Assembly: GCF_009937765.1 (NCBI RefSeq)
Contig: NZ_CP047089.1
Coordinates: 434,001-498,000, forward strand
Source: Bacillus pumilus
GTDB taxonomy: Bacteria; Bacillota; Bacilli; Bacillales; Bacillaceae
Length of the DNA stretch: 64,000 nt
Reading direction: 5' to 3'
In this document: positions 1-9,299 of the stretch, one piece after another
Position numbering within the stretch: the first letter of the stretch is position 1
How the letters are laid out: the number at the start of each line of letters is the position of its first letter
The notes under the pieces: generated by a model
What the model was told of the DNA's origin: nothing
Seen by the model: the letters and a program-made list of their open reading frames with translations, nothing else
Databases searched by the model: none
Translations under genes and position numbers: made by a program

Positions 1-653
1 CTTGCTTTCATTCCCACAATGGCAACAGGTAAGTGTGCATTTTGAATTTTGGCGATAGCCGAGCTGATGAGAGCATCCGGTGCAGGACCTAGTTCTGGAG
101 AAGGGTGAGCAGACACTGGTGTTTGTGTGGTGTGTTCTGTCACGACATCTTGTGGAAAGCTGATAAATGCTGCTCCAGCCTGCCCCTTTTGTGCCGCGCG
201 AAAAGCATTTGTTAAGGCTTCGGGTATATTATGAACGTCTTGTACTTCAACACTGTATTTTGTGACTGGTTTGAATAATGCCGCATTGTCGAGTGATTGA
301 TGTGTTCGTTTGAGCCGATCAGCACGAATGACGTTTCCAGCGATTGCGACAACAGGGTCACCTTCTGTATTAGCTGTTAATAGACCTGTTGCTAAATTAG
401 ATGCGCCAGGACCTGATGTGACGAGACAAACACCTGGTTTGCCAGTTAAACGGCCGACAGCAGCTGCCATAAAGGCGGCATTTTGTTCGTGTCTGCATAG
501 GACAAGCTCTGGACCTCTGTCTTTTAATACATCAAATACAGCGTCAATTTTTGCACCTGGAATCGCAAAAACATGGGTCACACCTTGAGCAATCAACGTA
601 TCAACAATCAATTCTGCTCCTCGTCTTGTTAGGGGTTGTGCTTGAGAATTCAT
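1..653 (-). CDS. alsS: Acetolactate synthase AlsS, N-terminal part (cut by window edge)
   Basis: Catabolic acetolactate synthase condenses two pyruvates to acetolactate, the first step to acetoin, in the cytoplasm. The visible 217 residues start [15 protein letters not shown] and form the thiamine-diphosphate PYR domain. They include the cofactor-activating Glu in RHEQNA (about residue 53) and the following GxxxGPGxxN-type segment ([11 protein letters not shown]). The ATG at 653 follows AAAGGAGT (663-670) at normal spacing. The rest, and alsD if present, lies beyond the left edge. The divergent alsR next door supports the catabolic enzyme over the biosynthetic IlvB, which would sit with ilv genes. 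The gene is intact as far as visible. Confidence 0.93.
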   Translation of the reverse strand, partial: MNSQAQPLTRRGAELIVDTLIAQGVTHVFAIPGAKIDAVFDVLKDRGPELVLCRHEQNAAFMAAAVGRLTGKPGVCLVTSGPGASNLATGLLTANTEGDPVVAIAGNVIRADRLKRTHQSLDNAALFKPVTKYSVEVQDVHNIPEALTNAFRAAQKGQAGAAFISFPQDVVTEHTTQTPVSAHPSPELGPAPDALISSAIAKIQNAHLPVAIVGMKA

Positions 654-688
654 TTACCCCGCACTCCTTTCGGCAAGTAAAATTTTTT

Positions 689-745
689 ATGAAAATATAT
701 TTTCATGATATGATTTACTATACATTTCAAAATGGAAAATTTCCA
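689..745. promoter_or_regulatory. Two palindromes in the alsS-alsR intergenic region, candidate AlsR sites
   Basis: Positions 689-706 are a perfect 18-bp palindrome, ATGAAAATATATTTTCAT. Positions 733-745 are a second one, TGGAAA-A-TTTCCA. LysR-type regulators bind dyads with A/T-rich arms in such divergent intergenic regions, so both are candidate AlsR sites controlling alsS and alsR. This is inference from position and symmetry. I did not find a convincing sigma-A -10/-35 pair for alsS. Confidence 0.4.
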
Positions 746-803
746 ATATATGTTTAACGTGGTTTTAATATGTTTCACGAATAAGTGTGCGAGGGGTGAA
801 AGG

Positions 804-1700
804 ATGGAACTGAGACATTTGCAGTATTTTGTCACAGTAGCGGAGGAGCTGCATTTTGGCAGAGCAGCCGCACGGTTGAATATGACACAGCCTCCACTTA
901 GTCAGCAAATTAAGCAATTTGAAGAAGAATTGGGATTTCCTTTGTTTCACCGGTCGAAGCGAGTAGTGGAGCTAACAGCTGCTGGAAAGGTCTTTTTACA
1001 TGAGGTGCGGGGTGTGCTGCATCAGCTTGATAAAGCCGTTGATCATGCCCGGCATACAGCAAGAGGAGAGCTGGGAAAAATCATCATAGGGTTTGTTGGA
1101 ACAGCGACATATGATATTCTGCCACCAGTTGTACGCGAATTCAGAGAGCTGTATCCCTCTGTCAGTATTGAGCTGGAGCAGCTTTCTGTTCCGCAGCAGC
1201 TAGGCGCGCTTTTAAATGGGGAGATTGATATCGGTTTTTTACATCCTACATCTCCTCATGAAGAACTGATCAGCCGTTTGATGAAGCAAAGTGAATGTAT
1301 TTTTGCGATTCCGAAAAATCATCCGCTGGCGAAAAAAGAGGCGGTCACGATCGAAGATATTCGAAATGAACCGATTATTTCTTTATCACAGGAATCATGG
1401 CCGTCCCTTTATCAACACTTTGTCCTGCTATGTGAAAAGTACGGGTTTTCTCCAAATATCGTGCAGGAAGCGGCGGAATATCAAATGGTGATTGGCCTTG
1501 TCACAGCTGGGATCGGCATTGCGGTCATTCCGAAATCAGCCCGGCGTTTATTTAATCTAGATGTTGTGTATCGGTCGATTGAAGGTGAACAGCTTCTGGC
1601 AGAATGGACGATTTCCTATAGACGAGAAAATCATAATCCTGCTTTATTTCATCTTGTCCACCATATCCTGCATCGCACCGAGTCTGAATCAGAGGCATAG
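804..1700 (+). CDS. alsR: LysR-type activator of acetoin synthesis, AlsR
   Basis: LysR-family DNA-binding regulator, 298 aa. The N-terminal winged helix-turn-helix covers about residues 1-60 (MELRHLQYFVTVAEELHFG, then the recognition-helix stretch MTQPPLSQQIKQFE). The periplasmic-binding-like effector domain follows (about 90-290). In B. subtilis AlsR activates alsSD in response to acetate and acidification. An in-frame ATG exists at 732. The start at 804 is preferred because GAGGGGTGAAAGG lies just before it, and because the product then begins with the canonical LysR sequence and has the expected length (about 300 aa). It is divergent from alsS, the classical arrangement. Confidence 0.92.
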   Translation: MELRHLQYFVTVAEELHFGRAAARLNMTQPPLSQQIKQFEEELGFPLFHRSKRVVELTAAGKVFLHEVRGVLHQLDKAVDHARHTARGELGKIIIGFVGTATYDILPPVVREFRELYPSVSIELEQLSVPQQLGALLNGEIDIGFLHPTSPHEELISRLMKQSECIFAIPKNHPLAKKEAVTIEDIRNEPIISLSQESWPSLYQHFVLLCEKYGFSPNIVQEAAEYQMVIGLVTAGIGIAVIPKSARRLFNLDVVYRSIEGEQLLAEWTISYRRENHNPALFHLVHHILHRTESESEA

Positions 1701-1750
1701 AAAAAGAGATATGGTATGATGTCGATACACCAAAAGGAGGCTTGTCTGAA

Positions 1751-2368
1751 GTGATTACGTTGCAAATGGATCAGCTATCACGAAAAGAAGCATATAAATT
1801 ATTATCGGGTTCTATTGTTCCACGACCGATTGCGTTTATTACAAGTCTGTCTAAAGACGATATCGTCAATGCCGCACCATTTAGTTTCTTTAATGTCATC
1901 AGCGGACACCCACCGCTCCTCGCCGTTTCTATCGGACGACGAGAAGGTCAGATGAAAGATACAGCGCAGCATGTGATTGACAGGGGAGAATTTGTGGTCC
2001 ATGTGAGTGATGAAGCGATAATAGAAGATATTAACGAAACAGCTGCTACGCTGCCACAGGAAGAGAGTGAGCTGGATCGAACCGGTCTTCATCAAGTACA
2101 GAGCCATGTCGTTTCAGTTCCGGGAATTCAGGAAGCACGTATTCGCTTTGAATGTCGGCTTGAAAAGCATCTTACCTTTCAAAATGATGAAGGGGAGATC
2201 ACGGTCGATCATATCATTGGCCGGGTTGTGTGTGCGCATTTAGATGAGGCTGTGTATGATGCGGAAAAAGGTTATGTTTCGACTCATGAATTAAAGCCAG
2301 TCGCACGTTTAGCGGGAAATGATTACGCCCATTTAGGGACGTCATTTGTGCTGAAAAGACCAGAATAA
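1751..2368 (+). CDS. ywrF: Flavin-reductase-like FMN-binding split-barrel protein (YwrF-like)
   Basis: About 205 aa. The family signature runs through the N-terminal third: SGSIVPRPIAFITSLS, then NAAPFSFFNVISGHPPLLAVSIG, typical of the flavin reductase / FMN-binding split barrel. Such proteins bind FMN and reduce free flavin or flavin-dependent substrates; the physiological substrate is unknown. The GTG at 1751 is chosen over a TTG at 1742 because AAAAGGAGG ends at 1740, leaving 10 nt to the GTG but only one to the TTG. B. subtilis carries the similar ywrF in the same als-rbs interval, which is the basis for the symbol. It ends in a terminator shared with rbsB. Confidence 0.75.
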   Translation: MITLQMDQLSRKEAYKLLSGSIVPRPIAFITSLSKDDIVNAAPFSFFNVISGHPPLLAVSIGRREGQMKDTAQHVIDRGEFVVHVSDEAIIEDINETAATLPQEESELDRTGLHQVQSHVVSVPGIQEARIRFECRLEKHLTFQNDEGEITVDHIIGRVVCAHLDEAVYDAEKGYVSTHELKPVARLAGNDYAHLGTSFVLKRPE

Positions 2369-2373
2369 TAGGA

Positions 2374-2401
2374 AAAACCCCCGAGGGAAATCGGGGGTTT
2401 T
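2374..2401. terminator. Bidirectional intrinsic terminator between ywrF and rbsB
   Basis: AAAACCCCCGA and TCGGGGGTTTT form a GC-rich stem around GGGAAA. It has A and T runs on both sides, so it can serve both convergent genes. Confidence 0.9.
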
Positions 2402-2405
2402 GTGT

Positions 2406-3323
2406 TTATTTTTTCTGTTCTAGTTTCAGTGGTGCTGCGATGTTCTTTTCTACTTTTTTCCCTTTTAAGACGTCGCTTGCAGCACCGACTGCTAGTTTCC
2501 CGATCAACTCTGGCTGCTGGGCGACTGTGGCAGATAGTTTTCCTGCTTTGATTGAATTGAGTGCATCTTCGTTTCCGTCAAAGCCAACGACGAGAATGTC
2601 TTTTCCAGAGCTTTGAATTGCTTCTAGAGCGCCAAGTGCCATTTCATCATTGTGGGCAAAAACAGCTTTGATGTCAGGGTTTCCTTGAAGGAGGTTTTCC
2701 ATGACATTCAATCCTTTTGTTCGGTCGAAGTCAGCCGCTTGTTTTGCTGTCACTTTTAGATCTTTATCTGCTATTTGGTGGAATCCTTTTCCGCGCTCAC
2801 GTGTAGCAGAAGCGCCTGGTACACCTTCTAATTCAGCGACTTTGGCTCCTTTACCGACCTTGTCGATGATAAAATTGGCCGCCATTTCGCCGCCTTTGAC
2901 GTTATCTGAGGCAACAAGTGCTTCTACTTTTCCGCTTTCAGCTGAGCGGTCTAATGTGATGACTGGAATATCAGAAGCATTCGCTGATTCAACAGCAGTC
3001 GATATAGCAGACGAGTCCGCTGGGTTGATAAGTAAGGCGTCGACCCCTTGCTGAATTAAATCTTCTACGTCACTTGTTTGTTTCGCTGAATCATTTTGTG
3101 CATCTGCAATGACAACTTCGATGCCAAGCTTTTTCGCTTCTTTTGTCACCCCGTTTTTGAGAGAAACGAAGAATGGGTTGTTTAAGGTCGAGATCGAGAG
3201 ACCGATTTTGATGTCTTTTTTCTTCCCATCTTTTGTTGATTTGGCCCACTCTGGCGGTTCTAGCGAGCAGGCAGAAAGCATGAACAATGAGAGAGTCAAA
3301 ATGAGAATGAGATATTTTTTCAT
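2406..3323 (-). CDS. rbsB: Ribose ABC transporter substrate-binding lipoprotein
   Basis: 305 aa. A type II signal peptide (KKYLILILTLSLFMLSAC, lipobox LSAC with Cys19) anchors it to the outer face of the membrane. A periplasmic-binding-protein type 1 fold follows, with IGLSISTLNNPFFVSLKNG, INPADSS, DNVKGGEMAA and FAHNDEMALGALEA, all typical of RbsB. It captures D-ribose and delivers it to RbsC/RbsA. It is the last gene of the operon, 13 nt after rbsC, and ends in the shared terminator at 2374-2401. Confidence 0.96.
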   Translation of the reverse strand: MKKYLILILTLSLFMLSACSLEPPEWAKSTKDGKKKDIKIGLSISTLNNPFFVSLKNGVTKEAKKLGIEVVIADAQNDSAKQTSDVEDLIQQGVDALLINPADSSAISTAVESANASDIPVITLDRSAESGKVEALVASDNVKGGEMAANFIIDKVGKGAKVAELEGVPGASATRERGKGFHQIADKDLKVTAKQAADFDRTKGLNVMENLLQGNPDIKAVFAHNDEMALGALEAIQSSGKDILVVGFDGNEDALNSIKAGKLSATVAQQPELIGKLAVGAASDVLKGKKVEKNIAAPLKLEQKK

Positions 3324-3336
3324 AGCAGCTGCCTCC

Positions 3337-4290
3337 TTAAGCAGATTTCTTTCTGTCTAGTAGGACTGCAATCAAGATGACAATCCCTTTCACAACAGAT
3401 TGATAGAATGATGAAACTCCAAGTAAGTTCATACCATTGTTCAAGACTCCGATGATGAGTACCCCGATGAGTGTGCCGACAATTCGTCCTCTTCCGCCGG
3501 ACAGGCTTGTCCCGCCAAGTACAACAGCAGCAATGGCATCAAGCTCATAGGAGGTACCAGCTGTTGGTTGCGCAGAATTTAGACGAGATGTTAAAATGGC
3601 ACCTGCTAAAGCAGACATGAAACCTGCCAATGAATAAATCATTATTTTTACGCGCGGTACTTTGATTCCTGAAATAAGTGCAGCTTTTTCATTTCCGCCG
3701 ATGGCATATGTTCTTCTGCCGAAAGGCGTTTTATGAAGCAGTACCCATAGTACGATAAAGGTGAGAAGCATCGTGATCGCTGGAACAGGAATGCCTAAGA
3801 AATATCCGCGGCCGAATAACTGAAAGGCGTAGTTCGAGCCGAGTCCTGTAATCGGGTTTCCGTCTGTATAAACAAGTGTTAATCCTCTAAAAATGGTCAT
3901 CGTGGCAAGTGTTGCGATAAAAGGAGCCATTTTTCCTTTTGTGATTAAAAGACCGTTGACCATCCCAAGAATAGCGCCGATGATACTGCCAACGATAATC
4001 GCTAAAATCGGGTCCATACCAGACACGATAAATCCGGCAGTCAGTGCACTAGAAAGTGCTAAAATGGCACCGACCGACAAATCAATTCCTCCGGTTAAAA
4101 TAACAAATGTCATACCAAAGGCAATGAGGGCATTAATGGAGATTTGTCTCAGTAAGTTTAAGATGTTTAATGGCTCTAAAAAGGCCGGGTTTAAAATAGA
4201 AACAATGGCGACAAGGATGATGAGTCCTAAGAATGGCCCAAGCTTTTGCATGATGTTGTCAAATCGTCCATTTGAAGTAAGTGGTTTCAT
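3337..4290 (-). CDS. rbsC: Ribose ABC transporter permease
   Basis: About 317 aa with roughly 8-10 hydrophobic segments, typical of the BPD_transp_2 permease family. Diagnostic stretches include NALIAFGMTFVILTGGIDLSVG and AIAAVVLGGTSLSGGRG. It forms the membrane channel for ribose with RbsA. The ATG at 4290 (MKPLTSNGRF) is preceded by AGGAGGGAAGTAAC. The upstream in-frame ATG at 4311 overlaps rbsA and is less likely. The rbsA stop codon is 1 nt before this start, so the genes are translationally coupled. Confidence 0.95.
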   Translation of the reverse strand: MKPLTSNGRFDNIMQKLGPFLGLIILVAIVSILNPAFLEPLNILNLLRQISINALIAFGMTFVILTGGIDLSVGAILALSSALTAGFIVSGMDPILAIIVGSIIGAILGMVNGLLITKGKMAPFIATLATMTIFRGLTLVYTDGNPITGLGSNYAFQLFGRGYFLGIPVPAITMLLTFIVLWVLLHKTPFGRRTYAIGGNEKAALISGIKVPRVKIMIYSLAGFMSALAGAILTSRLNSAQPTAGTSYELDAIAAVVLGGTSLSGGRGRIVGTLIGVLIIGVLNNGMNLLGVSSFYQSVVKGIVILIAVLLDRKKSA

Positions 4291-4291
4291 G

Positions 4292-5773
4292 TTACTTCCC
4301 TCCTGTAGCAAGTGTCATAATTCGTTCTTGTGTTGCGTCTGCTTTATTTAATTCTCCGCTGATGGTTCCTTCATGAATGACAAGCACTCGATCGCTCATC
4401 CCTAAAATTTCAGGTAGCTCAGAGGAGACCATTAAAATGGCAACACCTCGATCGGTCAGTTCATTCATTAACTGGTAGATTTCTCGTTTCGCTCCGACGT
4501 CGACACCTCTTGTCGGTTCATCTAAAATCAAGACCTTCGGCTGGATGCCGATCCATTTGGCGATGACGACTTTTTGCTGATTTCCACCAGAGAGACTGCG
4601 AGCAGAGATTTCAGAGGAAGCCGTTTTAATCGTCAATCTTTTGATAAGGAGGTCAACAAAATCCTGTTCGTTTTTTTTATCGATCAGTCCCTTTGGAGAG
4701 AAGCTTTTTAAGTTTGGCAGACCAATGTTTTCTCGAATGGAAGCATCCAGCATAAGTCCTTCATCTTTGCGATCCTCTGTAATAAAGCCGATGCCGAGCT
4801 TGACGGCATCACTTGGTTTTTTAATGACAGCCTTTTTTCCATGAACCCAGATTTCCCCTTGATCAAGAGAATCAAGACCAAACAGTGACCGCATCATTTC
4901 GGTCCTGCCAGCGCCCATTAAGCCTGCAATACCGACGATTTCTCCAGCTTTAACGGAGAAACTGATATCTTGAAATTGTCCTTTTCTTGTCGCTTGCTTT
5001 ACCTCAAGGATCGTATCTCCTAGAGAAGGCGTTCTCTCAGGGTATCGATCTGTTAATTCGCGGCCGACCATTTTTTTGACGACCTCATGGAAATTCGTTT
5101 CAGGTATGGCTTTCGTATCGACCCTTTTCCCATCACGCATGATTGTAATCCGGTCGCAGATCGCAAAAATTTCCTCCATACGGTGAGAAATATAGACGAT
5201 GGATACGCCTTCTTTTTTGAGAGATTCAATAACCTGAAAGAGTTTTTCAATCTCACGGTCTGTTAGAGCTGCCGTTGGTTCATCCATGATGATGACCTTC
5301 GCATCCGTCATTAATGCCTTTGCAATCTCAATCATCTGTTTTTGACCAACAGAACAGCTACCTGCCTCTTCATCAAGCGAGAGGTTCAAAGACAATCGGT
5401 CCAGCTGGCTTTGAGCAAGAACCTTCATTTTCTTTGTGTCTAGCAATCCAAACTTCGTATAGAGTTCTTTCCCGATGAATAGGTTTTCCAAGACGGTCAT
5501 ATCCGGCCATATGTTGAGCTCTTGATGAATAAAGGCGATACCGTGTTGTTCCGCTTCTTTCGGATTTTTGAAAGCGGTTTCTTTCCCGTCGATATGAATC
5601 GTTCCCTGGTCTAATGAATAAAGACCTGTGAGCAGGTTCATTAAAGTTGATTTTCCTGCGCCATTTTCACCCATGAGCGCGTGGACCTCACCTGTGACGA
5701 GGTCAAAGGAGACCCCGGAAAGAACGGTGTTTTTTCCAAAGGCCTTATGGATGTTATGCATCTCAATGTTCAT
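4292..5773 (-). CDS. rbsA: Ribose ABC transporter ATP-binding protein
   Basis: 493 aa, a duplicated sugar ABC ATPase. The N-terminal copy has Walker [10 protein letters not shown] (about 35-43), the signature region SVGQKQM, and Walker [12 protein letters not shown]. The C-terminal copy has a degenerate Walker A (GLMGAGRTE), which is usual for this family, but an intact signature LSGGNQQKV and Walker [13 protein letters not shown]. It energises ribose import through RbsC. RBS AAAAGGAGGAG lies before ATG 5773. Confidence 0.96.
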   Translation of the reverse strand: MNIEMHNIHKAFGKNTVLSGVSFDLVTGEVHALMGENGAGKSTLMNLLTGLYSLDQGTIHIDGKETAFKNPKEAEQHGIAFIHQELNIWPDMTVLENLFIGKELYTKFGLLDTKKMKVLAQSQLDRLSLNLSLDEEAGSCSVGQKQMIEIAKALMTDAKVIIMDEPTAALTDREIEKLFQVIESLKKEGVSIVYISHRMEEIFAICDRITIMRDGKRVDTKAIPETNFHEVVKKMVGRELTDRYPERTPSLGDTILEVKQATRKGQFQDISFSVKAGEIVGIAGLMGAGRTEMMRSLFGLDSLDQGEIWVHGKKAVIKKPSDAVKLGIGFITEDRKDEGLMLDASIRENIGLPNLKSFSPKGLIDKKNEQDFVDLLIKRLTIKTASSEISARSLSGGNQQKVVIAKWIGIQPKVLILDEPTRGVDVGAKREIYQLMNELTDRGVAILMVSSELPEILGMSDRVLVIHEGTISGELNKADATQERIMTLATGGK

Positions 5774-5788
5774 ATCTGGCTCCTCCTT

Positions 5789-6181
5789 TTAAAAGATGAC
5801 ACCGGCATGAAGAATGCAGTTTGCGTATGGGGTGGCTTCACCCGTGCGTATGACTGCTTTTGCCTGTTTGGTCATGTCTTTGAACGTCTCGTGGTCTACA
5901 TCATGTAATGGTTTTGAGAACGCTTTCTTTAGAAATAGATGATCTCGCTCATTGGCTTCTTGGATTTCACTAGCCACCGTAATGTGTTCAACCGCCATTT
6001 CCTGAAGAAGGAGGGAGGTGACCTCCTGAAAAGATGGTGTGCCGATCGTTAATGATAGGTCGATTTTGACTGGACCTTCTGGAATAGGCAGGCCGCAATC
6101 TGCGATGACGATTGTATCTGTATGTCCAAGGTCAGCAAGTACCTTGGCGATATGGCTGTTTAGGATGCCGTTTTTTTTCAT
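5789..6181 (-). CDS. rbsD: D-ribose pyranase
   Basis: 130 aa, the family's usual length. RbsD interconverts the beta-pyran and beta-furan forms of ribose, giving the furanose that ribokinase prefers. Recognisable segments are NSHIAKVLADLGHTDTIVIADCGLPIP near the N terminus (split here as NSHIAKVLADLGHTD and IADCGLPIP) and the C-terminal RTGEATPYANCIL. Its ATG overlaps the rbsK stop by 4 nt. Confidence 0.95.
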   Translation of the reverse strand: MKKNGILNSHIAKVLADLGHTDTIVIADCGLPIPEGPVKIDLSLTIGTPSFQEVTSLLLQEMAVEHITVASEIQEANERDHLFLKKAFSKPLHDVDHETFKDMTKQAKAVIRTGEATPYANCILHAGVIF

Positions 6182-7056
6182 TTCTTTCTCTCCAGTTCTT
6201 CTCTTGTTGGCATGCCGCCTTGTGCACCGAACTTGGTGACAGACATTGATGCTGCAAGGTTAGCGAAGGCAAGTGCGTCATAGAGAGATTTGCCCTCTGT
6301 TAAGGCAACAGCCAAGGCTCCGTTAAAGGTATCGCCTGCTCCTGTTGTATCAACTGCTTCGACTGGAAAGCCTGGGACTAGCACTTCTTTCAATCCGTCA
6401 AAATATCGAACCCCATTTTTTCCTTCAGTAATCAGTAATTTGTTAGGGTATTGACGCAAGGCGTCTTCAATTGAGCGTCCATTAAACATGAGAACAGCTT
6501 CGTGCTCATTCGGTGTAATATAGGTAGCCTGGTCTAACACTTGCTGTGATACTTTGCGGGCAGGTGCAGGGTTTAAAATCACAGGGATTTCTTTTTTGCT
6601 GCAAATGGCGCAGACAGCTTCGACCGTTTCTTCAGGTATTTCCTGCTGAATGAGCACCATTCCAATATCATCTATTGTAGAAAGTGCTTCTCTTACATAG
6701 TCAGGAGTGACCTCGTTATTTGCCCCTTTGACCACGACAATGCTGTTATCACCTTCTGCTAAAATGATATGAGCCGTGCCGCTTTCCATTTCGGTAACCG
6801 GTTTCATATATGAGGTGCGAACCCCTTGATCTTGTAAATTGCTGAGAATATCTTGACCATAAGTGTCATCACCGACTCGGCCGATCATGTATACATCAGC
6901 ACCGAGCCTTGCACTGGCGACTGCTTGATTGGCGCCTTTTCCACCTGGGACGGTTTTAAATGATTCGCCTAACACTGTTTCACCGGCATTTGGTCGTTTA
7001 TTCGAAGTGACGACTAAATCCATAGAGCAGCTTCCTACTACGACAATATGACTCAT
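6178..7056 (-). CDS. rbsK: Ribokinase
   Basis: 292 aa, PfkB sugar kinase. It phosphorylates ribose to ribose-5-phosphate in the cytoplasm. The N-terminal PfkB signature GGKGANQAVASARLG is at about residues 38-52. The C-terminal VDTTGAGDTFNGAL contains the catalytic Asp and the anion hole. It overlaps rbsR upstream and rbsD downstream by 4 nt each (ATGA), so the three are cotranscribed and coupled. Confidence 0.95.
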   Translation of the reverse strand: MSHIVVVGSCSMDLVVTSNKRPNAGETVLGESFKTVPGGKGANQAVASARLGADVYMIGRVGDDTYGQDILSNLQDQGVRTSYMKPVTEMESGTAHIILAEGDNSIVVVKGANNEVTPDYVREALSTIDDIGMVLIQQEIPEETVEAVCAICSKKEIPVILNPAPARKVSQQVLDQATYITPNEHEAVLMFNGRSIEDALRQYPNKLLITEGKNGVRYFDGLKEVLVPGFPVEAVDTTGAGDTFNGALAVALTEGKSLYDALAFANLAASMSVTKFGAQGGMPTREELERKK

Positions 7057-8039
7057 TGTGAATCCACCTTTCTTGTTGTCTCTCGTTCAATAAAAGAGAC
7101 GGGCATTTGGATAATTGGTTGATCTATCGGTTGTTTCTGAATCGCTTTCATTAACAGCTGCGCTGCTTCTTTTCCCATTTCATAGGCAGGCTGCCTAATC
7201 GTCGATAGGGAAGGGAAGAGCAGCTCACTTTGCGGAATATCGTCAAACCCAATGATTTGAACATCCTCTGGAACGGCTTTTCCGATCCGAAGGGCTTCAT
7301 GTATGACTGCTGTTGCGACAATGTCATTACTGGCAATGATGCCATCTGTTTCAGGATACAGCTGGAAAAGAGCCTTAGCACTCTTGCGGGCTTCTTGAAA
7401 AGAAAACGAAGCATTAGACATCACATGGAAGTCGACGCCTTTTTCGGTTAGTACATCGAGTGCACCTTTGAATCGCTGCCTCGCTGTTTGAAGGTGGGCA
7501 GGTCCTTTCAGCAGTGTGATCTGCCTGCTACCGCGCCTAATTAATTCCATTGCGGCCATTTTCCCGCCAGTTGTAGCATCTGCAGATACAGAAGGTGCAT
7601 GCGAGACGGTTCGATCTAAGAACACAACAGGCAATTCATCATCATTGTATATATCTGATTCGGGTTCATTTGTGACAGCGATGACACCGACCACTTGATT
7701 TTGTTTAAATGTTTGTAAATAAGCCAATTCTTTCTCTAGATCTTCATCACTGTTACCGAATAATAACCGAAAACCTTGCGCATGAATCTCATCCTCTACG
7801 CCTCTAGCAAGCTGAGGAAAGAAGGGGTTTGTGATATCAGGTAAGATCAAACCGATTAAGCGAGATTCTCTTTTGAAAAGGGATCTAGCCACTTCATTGG
7901 GAAAGTAGTTCAGCTCCTGCATCGCCTGTGTCACGCGGGTTTTCGTATCTGTATGGACATATCCAGTATCGTTCAGTACGCGTGAAACAGTGGCAACAGA
8001 CACTTGTGCCGCTTTTGCAACATCTTTAATTGTAGCCAA
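7053..8039 (-). CDS. rbsR: LacI-family repressor of the ribose operon
   Basis: 328 aa. The N-terminal LacI helix-turn-helix ATIKDVAKAAQVSVATVSRV is followed by the hinge segment and a ribose-binding-like effector domain (LIGLILPDITNPFFPQLARG). It represses the rbs operon, of which it is the first gene, and is relieved by ribose. Translation begins at a TTG (8039-8037), 7 nt after GGGAGG. This fits the canonical LacI N terminus, and no better start exists. Confidence 0.92.
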   Translation of the reverse strand: MATIKDVAKAAQVSVATVSRVLNDTGYVHTDTKTRVTQAMQELNYFPNEVARSLFKRESRLIGLILPDITNPFFPQLARGVEDEIHAQGFRLLFGNSDEDLEKELAYLQTFKQNQVVGVIAVTNEPESDIYNDDELPVVFLDRTVSHAPSVSADATTGGKMAAMELIRRGSRQITLLKGPAHLQTARQRFKGALDVLTEKGVDFHVMSNASFSFQEARKSAKALFQLYPETDGIIASNDIVATAVIHEALRIGKAVPEDVQIIGFDDIPQSELLFPSLSTIRQPAYEMGKEAAQLLMKAIQKQPIDQPIIQMPVSFIERETTRKVDSQ

Positions 8040-8062
8040 TGGAGTGCCTCCCTTCGTGAATG

Positions 8063-8076
8063 TGTAACCGTTTACA
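8063..8076. promoter_or_regulatory. Catabolite-responsive element (cre) of the rbs operon
   Basis: TGTAACCGTTTACA matches the cre consensus TGWNANCGNTNWCA at every position. It lies between the putative -10 and rbsR, where CcpA-HPr(Ser-P) would act as a roadblock. RbsR could use the same palindrome, since LacI-family operators share the central CG. Confidence 0.8.
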
Positions 8077-8083
8077 AAAATAG

Positions 8084-8110
8084 ATTATCATGAAAGCTTT
8101 TAAATGACAA
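8084..8110 (-). promoter_or_regulatory. Putative sigma-A promoter of rbsRKDACB
   Basis: On the minus strand: -35 TTGTCA (8110-8105) and -10 GATAAT (8089-8084), spacer 15 nt. Both hexamers match 5 of 6, but the spacer is short, so this is tentative. Confidence 0.45.
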
Positions 8111-8121
8111 TCTTAAAAAAA

Positions 8122-8158
8122 TAAAAAAAGAAAAGAAAGATGACTTCTTCCTTTTCTT
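8122..8158 (-). terminator. Terminator of the first ger operon
   Basis: Minus-strand arms AAGAAAAGGAAGA (8158-8146) and TCTTTCTTTTCTT (8140-8128) pair with one G-U wobble and are followed by a T tract. The stem overlaps the stop codon of the last gene. Confidence 0.7.
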
Positions 8159-9299
8159 AACTAATAATCCCTGTTTGTGTAATATTGACTTTGATTTTTG
8201 GGATGATTTTTACATTTGGGTATTCGGTAACCCAATTCATTTTCATATATTCATCATAGTGTTTTACCCGATATTTTCTGCCAAGGCTGAGTACATCAGA
8301 GTTTGCTTCTTGCAGAACAGCTACCACTTTTTCTGCTTCTTTTGTCAAAATTTCAGAAAGCCTTTTGTTGAGTATTTCAATATTTTTATCTGTGTTTAAA
8401 TTATCTTTCGGGTACTCAAGGACAGAGGTCGTAAATTCATACTCAAGAGAAAAGGTTAAGTTTTGATGGTCAGGATTGACAATGTTGATATCTCTATTTG
8501 AATCTGTCACTTGAATGGTCATGTAATTGTTCTCCTTTGATTTCATATCACTTCTTACTTTTTTAGTGAAGTTTGCATAATTGCCCATTTTTCCGTCCAT
8601 GACAGTAAGAAGAACGGCATCTTGTCCGTACAGTTCACCTTTCTTTTTCTCATTATCAAATAAGGCGACGCCTTTTACACTCGTTAGTTTTTTCTCTTGA
8701 TCATAGTGAAGTAAAGGCAGTGTGAAATCCTCCCCAGTTTGCAGCATTTTGGAACGAATGCTTTGTATGTTTTTCGGTGCTACTTGGGAGGATCGAGATG
8801 CCGTGGTGATAAGGTTATTTAAATAATCACTCACAATGAGCTTCTCCTTAAGGAGCTCATTGATTAATTCCACACAGCTGCCCCCCTGTACCACTGCAAG
8901 ATTTGTGAGCAAAGGACTTTTTGGATCTCTATAAAACATATCTAAGTAAGGGAGAATCTGATTTTGAGCAAATTCATCACCAATGAGCATGACCCGCATT
9001 TTGGACATATCAATTTTTTGATCGACAATCCGGCTTAAGTTGGTTCTTGCTTTTCTTAATGTAGGAGCTTCCGTTGTGAGTAGAGTGGTTAAATAGTTGT
9101 CTGAATTTCCTTGCTCCATACTTTGAGACTGCTGGACTTTACGATAGGTGATGGAAAATTTCGCATTGCCGTCTTCGCCTTGATCAACTGCAGACGTTAA
9201 CACAAGAGAGATGTTTTTTAATAAGTTTTGATCCCAGCAGCCAGGCATGAAGATTAGAGACATACACATGAGGAGCGTCAGCAAAAAACTATGACGCAT
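8157..9299 (-). CDS. Germinant receptor C subunit, Ger(x)C lipoprotein (extra receptor)
   Basis: 380 aa. A lipoprotein signal ends in MPGCWDQNLL (Cys22). The CWD motif is the hallmark of GerAC-family proteins. The rest is the three-domain Ger(x)C fold, with SLEYEFTTSVLEYP in the C-terminal half and a conserved end containing KYRVKHYDEYMKMNW. It sits on the outer face of the spore inner membrane with the A and B subunits and is needed for response to nutrient germinants. It overlaps the B gene by 11 nt. Which B. subtilis receptor is closest cannot be settled by eye. Confidence 0.88.
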   Translation of the reverse strand: MRHSFLLTLLMCMSLIFMPGCWDQNLLKNISLVLTSAVDQGEDGNAKFSITYRKVQQSQSMEQGNSDNYLTTLLTTEAPTLRKARTNLSRIVDQKIDMSKMRVMLIGDEFAQNQILPYLDMFYRDPKSPLLTNLAVVQGGSCVELINELLKEKLIVSDYLNNLITTASRSSQVAPKNIQSIRSKMLQTGEDFTLPLLHYDQEKKLTSVKGVALFDNEKKKGELYGQDAVLLTVMDGKMGNYANFTKKVRSDMKSKENNYMTIQVTDSNRDINIVNPDHQNLTFSLEYEFTTSVLEYPKDNLNTDKNIEILNKRLSEILTKEAEKVVAVLQEANSDVLSLGRKYRVKHYDEYMKMNWVTEYPNVKIIPKIKVNITQTGIIS

